Source: Nannocystis exedens (lineage in GTDB: Bacteria > Myxococcota_A > Polyangia > Nannocystales > Nannocystaceae). From it: a DNA stretch of 64,000 bases. Made by a program: the position numbers and the translations under genes. Shown piece by piece: positions 33,840 to 42,586 of this stretch (positions within the stretch are counted from its first letter, which is position 1; each line of letters opens with the position of its first letter). The notes under the pieces are model-generated. The model was not told the origin of the DNA. It was given only the letters and a program-made list of their open reading frames with translations, and searched no databases. The DNA is taken from assembly GCF_002343915.1 (NCBI RefSeq), contig NZ_NETK01000001.1, forward strand, positions 8,756,001 through 8,820,000. The letters are read 5' to 3'.

Positions 33840-34400
33840 ATGATCATGCGTTCCATGTCTCGCGCTCCTCGTCTCTCGTCTCTCGTCGTCGCTGTCGTCA
33901 TGTCCCTCCCGTCCGTCGCTTCCGCGACGGTGTGGAATGCATCGGCGCGCGGCGCAGATACCCTGGTCGAATACCAGTACGACGACGTCGATCACCATCT
34001 CGAGCTGTCGTGGGTCGAACTCCCCGACCAGGCGGGGTTGCCCCTCACGGTGGTCGACGGCGCCATGAGCATCATTTTCTGGGACAACAACGGCGTGTTG
34101 TCCGCCGAGATCGACATCGACATCGTCGAGCTGACGAACAACAGTCCAGCCATTTACGGCTGCGTCAACCACATGTGCGACGGTTACGCGTGCATCGCTT
34201 TCGCGGGACACAATTGTGAATTGTCGGATTACGACACCTGCGTGCCCACGAACCTGGGGGAGTGTGAATGGGTGTCCGGTTCCGAATGTAGCAGCCTCCC
34301 GTGCAGCACGGGTCCCGGCGATCCGCCGGAGCACCTCATCCTCCCCGTCGCCATCGCGCCGTTCGACCCGCTGGGCCAGACGCCTGTGCCCCCGACGTGA
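33840..34400 (+). CDS. Secreted protein of unknown function
   Basis: 186 residues with a Sec signal peptide (MRSMSRAPRLSSLVVAVV onward, cleavage after SVASA). The mature protein is acidic and has eight cysteines grouped in the C-terminal half (YGCVNHMCDGYACIAF, HNCELSDYDTC, CEWVSGSECSSLPC), suggesting a disulfide-rich domain. Not recognised. ATG 33840 or ATG 33846 both follow an AAGGA-like site. Expression is probably sigma-54 dependent, shared with the lipoprotein at 25251. Confidence 0.72.
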   Translation: MIMRSMSRAPRLSSLVVAVVMSLPSVASATVWNASARGADTLVEYQYDDVDHHLELSWVELPDQAGLPLTVVDGAMSIIFWDNNGVLSAEIDIDIVELTNNSPAIYGCVNHMCDGYACIAFAGHNCELSDYDTCVPTNLGECEWVSGSECSSLPCSTGPGDPPEHLILPVAIAPFDPLGQTPVPPT

Positions 34401-34520
34401 CAGGCACCTGCACGCCGCGAGTTCATCGCGGGACGGCCACCCCGACCGCTGCTCCCGACCCTGGCACGGCCCGCGAGGCCGGGCGCGCCGCGTGCAGCGG
34501 CAGGCCTCGTCTCCGACGGG

Positions 34521-35087
34521 TCATGCGCGGTTCTCGAGCGGGCGGATCACGCGGCACGGGTTGCCGCCGGCGAGCACGCCGGCCGGGATGTCGCGGGTGA
34601 CGACGCTGCCGGCGGCGATCGTGGTGTCGTCGCCGATCGTGACGCCGGGGCAGACGATCACGCCGCCGCCGAGCCACACGCGGTCGCCGATCCGCACCGG
34701 CTTGGCGGCCTCGAGTCCGGTGATCCGCACCGCCGGATCGAGCGGGTGGGTGGCGGCGTAGATGTGGACGCCCGGGCCGCACAGCACGTCGTCGCCGATG
34801 GTGACCGGGGCGCAGTCGAGGATCACGCCGTCGAAGTTCATGTAGAAGCCGTCGCCGACGGCGATGTTGAAGCCGTAGTCGCAGCGGAACGGCGGCTCGA
34901 TCTCGAGGCGCGGGCCGCTGCGGCCGAGCAGCGTCCGCAAGATCTCGAGGCGCGTCTCGACCTCGTCCTCGGTGGTCGCGTTGAACCGGCGCGTGAGGCG
35001 TCGGGCCGCCCGGCGCAGGGTCACGAGTTCCGGGTCGGCTGCCAGGTAGAGCTCGCCGGCCAGCATCTTCTCGCGTTCGCTCGGCAT
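34521..35087 (-). CDS. Maltose/galactoside O-acetyltransferase (left-handed beta-helix)
   Basis: 188 residues with the maltose-acetyltransferase N-terminal helix pair (SEREKMLAGELYLAADPELV) and a hexapeptide-repeat beta-helix: CDYGFNIAVGDGFYMNFDGV, VTIGDDVLCGPGVHIYAATHPL (the histidine is the usual catalytic base), VWLGGGVIVCPGVTIGDDT and AGSVVTRDIPAG. It would transfer acetyl from acetyl-CoA to a sugar hydroxyl. The length and order fit the Maa/LacA family fully. Confidence 0.92.
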   Translation of the reverse strand: MPSEREKMLAGELYLAADPELVTLRRAARRLTRRFNATTEDEVETRLEILRTLLGRSGPRLEIEPPFRCDYGFNIAVGDGFYMNFDGVILDCAPVTIGDDVLCGPGVHIYAATHPLDPAVRITGLEAAKPVRIGDRVWLGGGVIVCPGVTIGDDTTIAAGSVVTRDIPAGVLAGGNPCRVIRPLENRA

Positions 35088-35797
35088 GACGGAAAGGTGA
35101 TGCGCGCGGCGAGGCGTGGGTCGCGGAGGCGGCGAAGGCTGCGTGGGGCGAGGCCGGAGCGCGGTGGTGGGGAGCGGCCGGGCGCGGCGGCGAAGGACGC
35201 GCGAGTTCGGGCCGTCGCGGAGGGCGTCGCCCGGGCGGTCCCGTCGACGTGCGGTGCTCGGTGTTGCCGCGCGTGGATGGTGGGGGCAGCGGCTGGACAC
35301 GAGGGCGTGCCCCGGGCATCCAGGTCGGCCCTGGCGAGCCCGTCGACGCGTCGCGCTCGGGCTCGTCGCGTGACGCGGTGCGGCTCGACGCGAGGTCGGC
35401 GACGCCTGCTCCGGGTAACCAGGTCGGCCCTGCGAGCTCGTCGACGGGCGGTGCTCGGCTCGGCCGCGCGCGGCTCGCTGGGCGACGCAGTCGACGAGGG
35501 CGCGCGCATGGCCGGGGTGCGCCTCCGCGGCAGCAAGCCGCGCCCGAGACCCTGCGCGCGCCCGGCCGGCGGTGATCCGCGGCGGGCGCATCGTCGACGG
35601 CGCCCGCGCGTGCCTGATCCAGACCTGCATGATCGTGATCGTCGCCGCGACCGTGCGCCAGGGGCTCACCGACGGTGCTGCTGTCGACGATCGTCGATCA
35701 GGCGCGGATCTTCCTCATCTACGGCGGGGTGACGCACTTCCGCGTGGGGGGGCGGCGTGGGCGAGTGAGCGCTCCGGGGACCGCTCCCTCGTGCCCG
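35088..35797. other. 710-bp gene-free region with degenerate repeats
   Basis: CAGGTCGGCCCTGGCGAGC-type units occur at about 35321 and 35419, each followed by GTCGACG and a CGGTGCTCGG-like run that is also seen at 35238. The region looks like decayed repeat DNA. No start codon with a ribosome site and no protein family could be supported in any frame. Confidence 0.5.
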
Positions 35798-36502
35798 CTA
35801 TTCGCAGCGGGGGCCCATGGCGACGCAGTCGGTCCACCACTTCTCGGTCTTCATGCATTCGGAGTAGTGGGTCCAGTCGTCGTGGTTCTCGAAGCAATCG
35901 TCAAAAAACGCGGCCTCGACGATCGTGCAGGTCTGGGCCGGCTCGAACACCTCGGAGCTGCTGTCGGTGTCGCTGTCGAAGAAGCCGCCCTTGAAGTGCC
36001 TGGCGAAGGTGACGGTGCGATCGGCGTGGACGATGATGCGGTTGGTCTCCAGGGAGCTGCCGTTGGCGACGACGGTGTTCACGCCGTAGACGTAGCGGCC
36101 GGGGGTGCCGTCGCGCAGGCCGGTGAGGATGCAGCGCTCGACGTCGAGGAAGCCCTCGGGGCCGTCCCAGTGGCCCTGGATCTCGCCGTCGTCGTGGAAG
36201 AACTCCTCGCACACCATCGGCACGGCGCAGGCGCCCAGCTCGTCGAAGTCCTCGGAGTCGCCGGTGGTCCCGACGGTGGTGGTCGGCTCGACGGTGGTGC
36301 TCGAGTCGGTGACGGCGGTGGTGCCGGTGGTGGTCGTATCGGTGGTGCCGGTCGGCGGGTCGCCGGTGGTGGTGCCGGTGGCCGGCGGGTCGGTCTCGGT
36401 GGAGGCCGCGGTGGTGGGCTCGCCTGTCTCGGTCTCGTCGGACTTGCCCGGGCCGCAGGCGGCCGTCAGCGCGATCGCAAGGGTCATGCTTCGGCGAATC
36501 AT
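35798..36502 (-). CDS. Lipoprotein with Thr/Gly-rich linker, unknown function
   Basis: 234 residues. Signal peptide with lipobox LTAAC, then a low-complexity linker rich in Thr, Gly, Pro and Asp (about residues 20-85). The globular part has eight or more cysteines (GACAVPMVCEEFF, VERCILTGL, QTCTIVEAAFFDDCFE, SECMKTEKWWTDC, GPRCE) and a central beta region (GRYVYGVNTVVANGSSLETN). Not recognised; it belongs to the same style of lineage-specific surface lipoproteins as those at 13058, 28337, 40199 and 43357. Confidence 0.75.
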   Translation of the reverse strand: MIRRSMTLAIALTAACGPGKSDETETGEPTTAASTETDPPATGTTTGDPPTGTTDTTTTGTTAVTDSSTTVEPTTTVGTTGDSEDFDELGACAVPMVCEEFFHDDGEIQGHWDGPEGFLDVERCILTGLRDGTPGRYVYGVNTVVANGSSLETNRIIVHADRTVTFARHFKGGFFDSDTDSSSEVFEPAQTCTIVEAAFFDDCFENHDDWTHYSECMKTEKWWTDCVAMGPRCE

Positions 36503-36863
36503 CGGCGGACGATACCGCGGGCGGGCCGGGCTCGACGAGCAGGCATTGCGGCGAGCGCACCGGGAATCGACCGATGCCGCGAGGCCTCGCGCGCGAGCGC
36601 TCTGCGCGTATTCGAGGTCGAGGTCGCCGGCGATCGCCTGCTCGTCGGGCGGAGGCGACGGTGAAGCGGATTTCGGCGGTCGCGGTGGGTCGCGGCGCGA
36701 ATGGGCGGATCGCCTGGTGAGGCCGATCCCGGGGTCGCGGACGGACCGCTCGACTCGAGCGATTCGTCGGGTCAGCTGCCGCTCCGGGGCGGCGCACCGA
36801 GGTCGGGCGGGGTCGGCTCGCGCGAGGCGCAGCCTCCTGCGGGCCTGGGGGCGACGCGAGGGC
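36503..36863. other. 361-bp gene-free stretch
   Basis: Between two minus-strand genes. No gene, repeat or promoter could be supported except TATCGT a few bases before the lipoprotein ATG, a possible -10 box. Confidence 0.35.
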
Positions 36864-39515
36864 TCATTCGCCATCGGCGTCGTCGGCGAACTGACGCCGC
36901 AGATAAGGGGCAGTGCGGCTGTCCTCCACCTGGCACACGGCTCGGGGGGGTCCGCTGGCGACCACGCGGCCGCCGGCCTCGCCGGCGCCGGGGCCGACGT
37001 CGATGACCCAGTCGCTGGCGGCGACGATCCGCAGGTCGTGCTCGACGAGCACCACGGTGTTGCCGGCGTCGACCAGGCCCTGCAGGCGCGCCATCAGCTT
37101 GTCGACGTCGGCGGGGTGGAGGCCGGTGCTCGGCTCGTCGAGGACGTAGAGGGTGTCGCCGCGCTGCGCTCGCTGGAGCTCGGTCGCCAGCTTGATCCGC
37201 TGGGCCTCGCCGCCCGACAGCTCGGTCGCCGGCTGACCGAGCCGGAGGTAGCCGAGGCCGATGTCGTGCAGCAGGGCGAGCGGCCTGTGCACCGACGGCT
37301 CGTCGGCGAAGAAGCCGCGCGCCTCGTCGACGGTCATGCGCAGGACCTCGGCGATGTTCTTGCCGCCCCAGGTGACCTGCAAGGTCTTGTCGTTGTAGCG
37401 CGCGCCGTGACAGGTCGGGCACGGCGCGTACACGCTGGGCATGAACAGCAGCTCGACGCTGACGAAGCCCTCGCCCTCGCAGGTGTCGCAGCGGCCGCCG
37501 GCGACGTTGAACGAGAAGCGGCCGGCGTCGTAGCGGCGCGCGCGGGCGGTCGGCGTGGCGGCGAACAGCTTGCGCACGGCGTCGAACAGGCCGGTGTAGG
37601 TGGCGAGGTTGGACCGCGGGGTGCGGCCGATCGGTCTTTGATCGACCCGCACGAGCCGCCGCAGGTGCTCGATGCCGCCGTGGATCCGCCCGGTCGTGGT
37701 GGTGGCGACGCGCGGGCCGGCGGTGTCGTCGTCCTCCTCCTCGGCGCTCACGGCCTGGCCGAGGCGCTCGCCGACCAGCTCGACCAGGGCCTGGCTGACG
37801 AGGCTCGACTTGCCCGAGCCGGACACGCCGGTCACCGCCGTCAAGGTACCGAGCGGGAAGCGGACGTCGAGGCCGCGCAGGTTGTTGCGGTGGATCCCGC
37901 GCAGCTCGAGCCAGCCGGTCGGGGTTCGCGGGGTCCGCGTCTCCGGCCGAGCCGGCGCGAACAAATAGCGGGCGGTCTGCGAGGCGGCGACGCCGGCGAG
38001 GCCCGCGGGGGGGCCGCTGTAGAGCACCTCGCCGCCGTGCTGGCCGGCGCCGGGCCCGACGTCGATCAGCCAGTCGGCGCGGCGCATGGTGTCGAGGTCG
38101 TGCTCGACGACGAACAGCGAATTGCCGGCGCGCCGCAATTGATCGAGGGCCCGCAGCAGCGCCTCGTTGTCGGCCGGGTGCAGGCCGGCGGTCGGTTCGT
38201 CGAGGACGTAGACGACGCCGAAGAGGTTGGAGTGGAGCTGGGTCGCGAGCCGCAGCCGCTGCAGCTCGCCGGAGGATAACGTGGGGGTGCTGCGATCGAG
38301 GGCCAGGTAGCCGAGGCCGAGCTCCTGCAAGGTGGCGATCCGCCCGAGCAGGTCGTGGGCGATCCGCTGGGCGGCGAGCCGCTTCTCGAGCGAGAGGTCG
38401 GGGGTGCGGCGCACGTCGGGCGCGCCGGCGTGGGCGGAGCCGCCGGCGGCGACGCGACGGGCGGTGTCGCGGCGCGCGGCGGCCCGGCTCAGCGTGGTCT
38501 TCTTGCCGGCGGCGGGCTCGTCGAAGCGGCCCTGGGCGGCCGGGGTGAGCACCTCGGCGAGGCGATCGAGCGACAACCGAGACAGCTCGCCGATGTCGAG
38601 CCCGGCGAAGGTGACGGCCAATGCCTCGGGCTTGAGGCGCTTGCCGTGACACACGGGGCAGACGGTGCCGGTCATGAAGCGGGCGACGCGCTTCTTCATC
38701 AGCGCGCTCTGGGTGGTGGCGAAGGTGTGGAGCACGTAGCGGCGCGCGCCGGTGAAGGTGCCCATGTAGCTCGGCTCTGCCTTCTTGCGCAGGGCGGCGC
38801 GCGTCTCGGCGGGCGTGAAGCCGGCGTAGACCGGGACGGTCGGCTGCTCCTCGGTGTAGAGGATCCAGTCGCGGTCCTTCTTCGGCAGGTCGCGCCAGGG
38901 GCGGTCGACGTCGTAGCCGAGAGTCACGAGGATGTCGCGCAGGTTCTGGCCGTGCCAGGCCGGCGGCCACGAGGCGATCGCACGCTCGCGGATCGACTTG
39001 CTGTCGTCGGGCACCATGGCCTTCTCGGTGACGTCGTAGACGTGGCCGAGGCCGTGACAGTGCGGACAGGCGCCCTGGCTGGTGTTGGGCGAGAAGTCCT
39101 CGGCGTACAGCATCGGCTGCTTCGGCGGGTAGCTGCCGGCGCGCGAGTACAAGAGGCGCACCTGGCTCGAGATGGTGGTGACGCTGCCGACCGAGGAGCG
39201 CACGCTCGGGGCGCCGCGTTGCTGCTGCAGGGCCACGGCGGGCGGGAGGCCGTCGATGCGGTCGACGTCGGGGACGCCGACCTGATCGATGAGGCGGCGG
39301 GCGTAGGGCGCGACCGATTCGAAGTAGCGCCGCTGGGCCTCGGCGTAGAGGGTGCCGAAGGCGAGCGAGGACTTGCCGGAGCCCGAGACGCCGGAGAACA
39401 CGACGAAGGCGTCGCGCGGGACGTCGACGTCGACGTTCTTGAGGTTGTGCTCGCGGGCGCCGCGTACACGGACGCAGCGCATGGCGGAGGGGGCGGGGTC
39501 GTCGGGCCGAGACAT
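36864..39515 (-). CDS. UvrA-like excinuclease subunit, class II (UvrA2)
   Basis: 883 residues, shorter than UvrA1 (about 940-1000). Two ABC ATPase halves are present: GVSGSGKSSLAFGTLYAEAQ with signature LSSGELQRLRLA and Walker B VVYVLDEPTAGLHP, then GVSGSGKSSLVSQALVE with LSGGEAQRIKLA and LYVLDEPSTGLHP. Zinc modules are CPHCHG, CPVCHG and CDTCEGEG/CPTCHG. The UvrB-interaction region is reduced, as in UvrA2 proteins linked to tolerance of DNA-damaging drugs. It may protect against a DNA-binding metabolite made by this organism or its prey; no such partner is adjacent. Confidence 0.9.
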   Translation of the reverse strand: MSRPDDPAPSAMRCVRVRGAREHNLKNVDVDVPRDAFVVFSGVSGSGKSSLAFGTLYAEAQRRYFESVAPYARRLIDQVGVPDVDRIDGLPPAVALQQQRGAPSVRSSVGSVTTISSQVRLLYSRAGSYPPKQPMLYAEDFSPNTSQGACPHCHGLGHVYDVTEKAMVPDDSKSIRERAIASWPPAWHGQNLRDILVTLGYDVDRPWRDLPKKDRDWILYTEEQPTVPVYAGFTPAETRAALRKKAEPSYMGTFTGARRYVLHTFATTQSALMKKRVARFMTGTVCPVCHGKRLKPEALAVTFAGLDIGELSRLSLDRLAEVLTPAAQGRFDEPAAGKKTTLSRAAARRDTARRVAAGGSAHAGAPDVRRTPDLSLEKRLAAQRIAHDLLGRIATLQELGLGYLALDRSTPTLSSGELQRLRLATQLHSNLFGVVYVLDEPTAGLHPADNEALLRALDQLRRAGNSLFVVEHDLDTMRRADWLIDVGPGAGQHGGEVLYSGPPAGLAGVAASQTARYLFAPARPETRTPRTPTGWLELRGIHRNNLRGLDVRFPLGTLTAVTGVSGSGKSSLVSQALVELVGERLGQAVSAEEEDDDTAGPRVATTTTGRIHGGIEHLRRLVRVDQRPIGRTPRSNLATYTGLFDAVRKLFAATPTARARRYDAGRFSFNVAGGRCDTCEGEGFVSVELLFMPSVYAPCPTCHGARYNDKTLQVTWGGKNIAEVLRMTVDEARGFFADEPSVHRPLALLHDIGLGYLRLGQPATELSGGEAQRIKLATELQRAQRGDTLYVLDEPSTGLHPADVDKLMARLQGLVDAGNTVVLVEHDLRIVAASDWVIDVGPGAGEAGGRVVASGPPRAVCQVEDSRTAPYLRRQFADDADGE

Positions 39516-40198
39516 CGCGGGCGGGAGCGTAGCCGCGTTCGGCGACGAGGCCGAGCGCCTGCGCCCGGGCGCTCCGGCTGCAAATGACGGGGAAATCTTT
39601 GAAGAGGACGCTCACGCGGCGGAGAACGCGTACCGGAGGGGCGCCCCGCGCATCGACGGCCCCCGAGCGACGGGATCGGCGGGGCGTCGGCGACGAAGCA
39701 GCGCCCGCATCCAGCCTTGATGGCAGCCGGCGCGACTCACGGGGCCGGTGTGCAGACCGACGGGAGCGGGATCGAACCGGACTCGGGCCGGCGCGAGGAG
39801 ACGGCGGCGATGAGAGGGGCGATCCGCGTCGCTCCGCCCCGCGTGTTCACGGTGCTCCTCGGGTTCTGCCCCGATTGTATGCACCGCGGACGGCCCCGGC
39901 GTCCATTGTCGTGAGTGATGATCGCTGGATTGGTGAGGTGCAGTGGCCACAAAACGGCGGGCGCGAATGGGTGGTCGGCGGGGAAGGTGACGGCCTCGTC
40001 ATGCGCCCGGGATGACGACGCCGGCCGGCGAGCCGTGCGGAATCGCTCGCGTCCGGGCCGCCGTGAGGGCGTTGTGAGCTTGGCTGGGGCATGGCAGCGA
40101 AACGCCGCAGGGCGGGCTTCAGCGGTCGTCGCCGGCAGGTCCTGCAAACACGTCGCGCTCGACATCCGGCGTGACTCGTGGATATGGTGCGGGGGACC
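39516..40198. other. 683-bp gene-free stretch
   Basis: Divergent region between UvrA2 and the VWA lipoprotein. Open frames here are short and lack family or codon support. Its only supported element is the promoter at 40159. Confidence 0.45.
40159..40188 (+). promoter_or_regulatory. Promoter before the VWA lipoprotein
   Basis: TCGACA (40159-40164), 18 bases, TATGGT (40183-40188). Transcription would start at about 40195, four bases before ATG 40199, which supports that start over the upstream GTG 40178. Confidence 0.5.
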
Positions 40199-41326
40199 AT
40201 GCGCCACTTCTTTACTGCTTGCATCTGCACCGCCTTGCTGCCGGCGTGCGGCGAGACCGACGAGAGCCGGGACACGCAACAGACCTCGGTGTCGTCGATC
40301 GGGACGCTGCCGCAGGTCACGGCGTCCACGCCGGGGACCGGGGGCGAGATGACGACGGATCCGGGCGGGAGCGAGACCGCGGGCGGGAGCGAGACCGGCG
40401 AGGCGTCGACGGCCAACCCGACCGGCAGCGGGGCGACCGAGGGGGTCAAGTTCGACGTCGGCGACGACACCGGGCCGATCGATCCGACCCATGACACCGG
40501 CGAGCCGATGGGCGGCTGTCAGAAGATCGACTTCCTGTTCGTGGTCGACAACTCGGGCTCGATGTCGGAGGAGCAGGAGGCGCTGGCGGTCAGCTTCGAC
40601 GGCTTCATCTCGTCGATCCAGAACACCGTGATGGCGGAGGACTACCACATCATGGTGATCGACACCGACGCGGGCAACGCGTTCTTGCAGGAGTGCGTGG
40701 TCCTCTGCACGTTCTTCCCCGAGTGCGAGGGCTACCCGTGCAACAACCTGCCGCAGCCGGAGGGCTGCGACGCGACGCTGGGGGTCGGCCTCACCAAGGA
40801 CCCGAGCGACAGCGAGTGCGGGGTGGTCGGCGGCAACCGCTACATGATCGACGGGCAGCCGAACCTCGCCAGCACGTTCGAGTGCCTGGCCAAGGTCGGC
40901 ACCAACGGCGACGGCAGCGAGCGGCCGATGGAGGCGATGGTCGCGGCGGTCGGGCCGCTCAACAACGCCGGCGCGTGCAACGACGGGTTCTTGCGCAAGG
41001 ACGCGCTGCTGGTCGTCACCTTCATCACCGACGAGGAGGACGACGAGGAGTCGAACGGCAACCCGGTCGGCTGGAACGCGGCGCTGGTGGCCGCGAAGTA
41101 CGGGCTCGAAAAGAACATCGTGGTCCTCGGCCTGATCGGCGATCCCGACCAGCCGAACCCCGTATGCACCGGCCAGGCCGAGGCCTCGCCGCGCCTGCGC
41201 GAGTTCGCCGAGTCGTTCACCTACGGGAGCTGGGGCTCGATCTGCTCGCCCGACTACGCGCCGTTCTTCGACGCGGCGGTCAGCGTGATCGACACCGCCT
41301 GCCAGACGTTCGAGCCGCCGGGCTGA
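40199..41326 (+). CDS. von Willebrand factor A-domain lipoprotein
   Basis: 375 residues. Signal peptide with lipobox LLPAC, a Thr/Gly/Ser/Glu linker to about residue 85, then a VWA-type domain. The metal-ion site is DFLFVVDNSGSMSEEQ (DxSxS), with later DALLVVTFITDEEDDEE supplying acidic residues. Cysteines in LQECVVLCTFFPECEGYPC suggest disulfides. Myxobacterial proteins of this type are cell-surface binding proteins of unknown ligand. GGGGGA immediately precedes the ATG. Confidence 0.85.
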   Translation: MRHFFTACICTALLPACGETDESRDTQQTSVSSIGTLPQVTASTPGTGGEMTTDPGGSETAGGSETGEASTANPTGSGATEGVKFDVGDDTGPIDPTHDTGEPMGGCQKIDFLFVVDNSGSMSEEQEALAVSFDGFISSIQNTVMAEDYHIMVIDTDAGNAFLQECVVLCTFFPECEGYPCNNLPQPEGCDATLGVGLTKDPSDSECGVVGGNRYMIDGQPNLASTFECLAKVGTNGDGSERPMEAMVAAVGPLNNAGACNDGFLRKDALLVVTFITDEEDDEESNGNPVGWNAALVAAKYGLEKNIVVLGLIGDPDQPNPVCTGQAEASPRLREFAESFTYGSWGSICSPDYAPFFDAAVSVIDTACQTFEPPG

Positions 41327-41824
41327 AATCCGCATGTTCTTGACGCCGCGCTGCGAGGGTTCGCGCGGGGCCTGCTGGCGGTCGCGCTGCTCGGCGTGGG
41401 GCGGGCGGGCGAGGCGCTGACGATGGCCGAGTCGGCCACTGGTTCGCAGCGACCGGGCCTCCAATTCGTGTGTCGCTGCCTGCTCGCGCTCGGCCGCCGG
41501 GAAGAGGCGCGGGCGAAGCTCGAGGCCGTGGAGCCCGAACATCGCGGCGAGGACCTGCTGTTCGCGCTCGGGGCGCTCGATCGGCTGCAGGCGCGGTTCG
41601 AACGCGCGATCGGCCGCGAGTACCCCGATGCGGGGGACTTCTACAAGCTGGCGCGGGTGCTGGCTCACCGCGGGGAGGCGGCGCGGGCCGACGCGACGCT
41701 GCTGCAGGCGCTGCAGCGGGGGTTCCCGATCGCCGAGGTCGTAGCCGACGCGGACGCCCTGCCGCTGCGCGCGACGGAGGCGTATCGCCGGTGGACCGCG
41801 CCCGATCCGCCGGTGGATCCGTGA
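41327..41824 (+). pseudogene. TPR protein remnant lacking its N-terminus
   Basis: The frame opens directly after the VWA gene's stop and codes from there, reading helical repeats (LDAALRGFARGLLAVALLGV, RAGEALTMAESA, LQFVCRCLLALGRREEARAK, DFYKLARVLAHRGEAARADA). The first available start codon, GTG 41396, already lies inside a helix, so the N-terminal part seems lost. It resembles the C-terminal helical repeats of large sensor or kinase-TPR proteins. If it is translated, the product from 41396 is 142 residues. Confidence 0.5.
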
Positions 41825-41832
41825 GGTGCGCG

Positions 41833-41854
41833 GACATGTCCTGGAGGACATGTC
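41833..41854. repeat. Perfect 9-bp-arm palindrome-family copy
   Basis: GACATGTCC (41833-41841), TGGA, GGACATGTC (41846-41854). It begins nine bases after the TPR remnant's stop and lies before the end of the convergent gene at 41873, so it could terminate both. Confidence 0.72.
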
Positions 41855-41872
41855 GTGACGGGCGGTCGCCGT

Positions 41873-42241
41873 CTACCGACGCGCTGCGCCGGGGCGCACG
41901 GCGGTCGCGGTGACGGCGGCGTCACGGGTCGACTCGCGCGTGGTCGCGGGGTCCGCGGGGTTCCGGGGAGACGGCGCGAGCCCGGCGGCGCGGACGTCGG
42001 CGCAGTCGACCGATTGCGGGGCGCGGGGGCGGCGATGGACGTCGATGGTGCGTCGCGCCTCGAGGGAGGCCACCGGCGTCCGTATGCTCTTCGCCAGCGA
42101 CTCCTTGCTGGCCGCCAGCGCGCGGCTCGCCTCGGCGATGTTGACGATGGTGCCGTAGAGGGCGAGGAAGAGGCCGAGGGCGGCGAGGAGGGCGCCGCCC
42201 GAGAATCCGCGGACGCTGGGACGAGGGGACCGGAACGACAT
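41873..42241 (-). CDS. Small single-span membrane protein, unknown
   Basis: 122 residues from ATG 42241, with an AAGGAA site upstream. A basic start (MSFRSPRPSVRGFSG) is followed by one membrane segment (GALLAALGLFLALYGTIV) and a helical stretch (AEASRALAASKESLAKSIR). The last 60 residues are Arg/Ala/Pro-rich and look disordered. Not recognised; its length is uncertain because the tail may be read-through of non-coding DNA. Confidence 0.45.
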   Translation of the reverse strand: MSFRSPRPSVRGFSGGALLAALGLFLALYGTIVNIAEASRALAASKESLAKSIRTPVASLEARRTIDVHRRPRAPQSVDCADVRAAGLAPSPRNPADPATTRESTRDAAVTATAVRPGAARR

Positions 42242-42531
42242 GACGATGGATTCCTTCGGGGCGTGGCGAGGGCTCCGGACGGCGGCTCCGGACGGCGAGG
42301 AAGGGGACTCCCGGCAGAGGAGGCCAGGACTTCTGAAGGTAGTCGGCCGCCTCCGGCTGTCAGCTAAAAGTTGCATCAACGCGGTCGAACCGACCGGGTC
42401 GTCACAGAGGGCGGCGAGCAGCCGGCGCGGACGCCGGGGCGGGCGCAGCGCCGCGAGTCCGCGGGCTGCGCGAGGGCCGGTCGCCGCGTGGCAGCCGGAT
42501 CGCCGTCACGGAGGCCGGGGTGACGGGTGAC

Positions 42532-42565
42532 CGAAGGGACATGACCGCTCAGGCATGTCCCTTCG
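42532..42565. terminator. 12-bp perfect hairpin of the palindrome family
   Basis: CGAAGGGACATG (42532-42543) and CATGTCCCTTCG (42554-42565) pair at all twelve positions around a ten-base loop. It starts 22 bases after the stop of the minus-strand cyclophilin gene. Stem, loop length and the CATGACC start of the loop parallel the hairpin at 8538-8565, so it is a likely factor-independent terminator built from the repeat. The remaining gap (42242-42586) holds nothing else. Confidence 0.65.
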
Positions 42566-42586
42566 TTCACTTCGGGGAGAGAGGAG

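Noticed and set aside
39760..39785. GGTTCGATCC-like sequence on the minus strand resembling a tRNA T-arm
   Set aside because: The flanking stem does not pair and no acceptor stem, anticodon arm or CCA end can be built around it.
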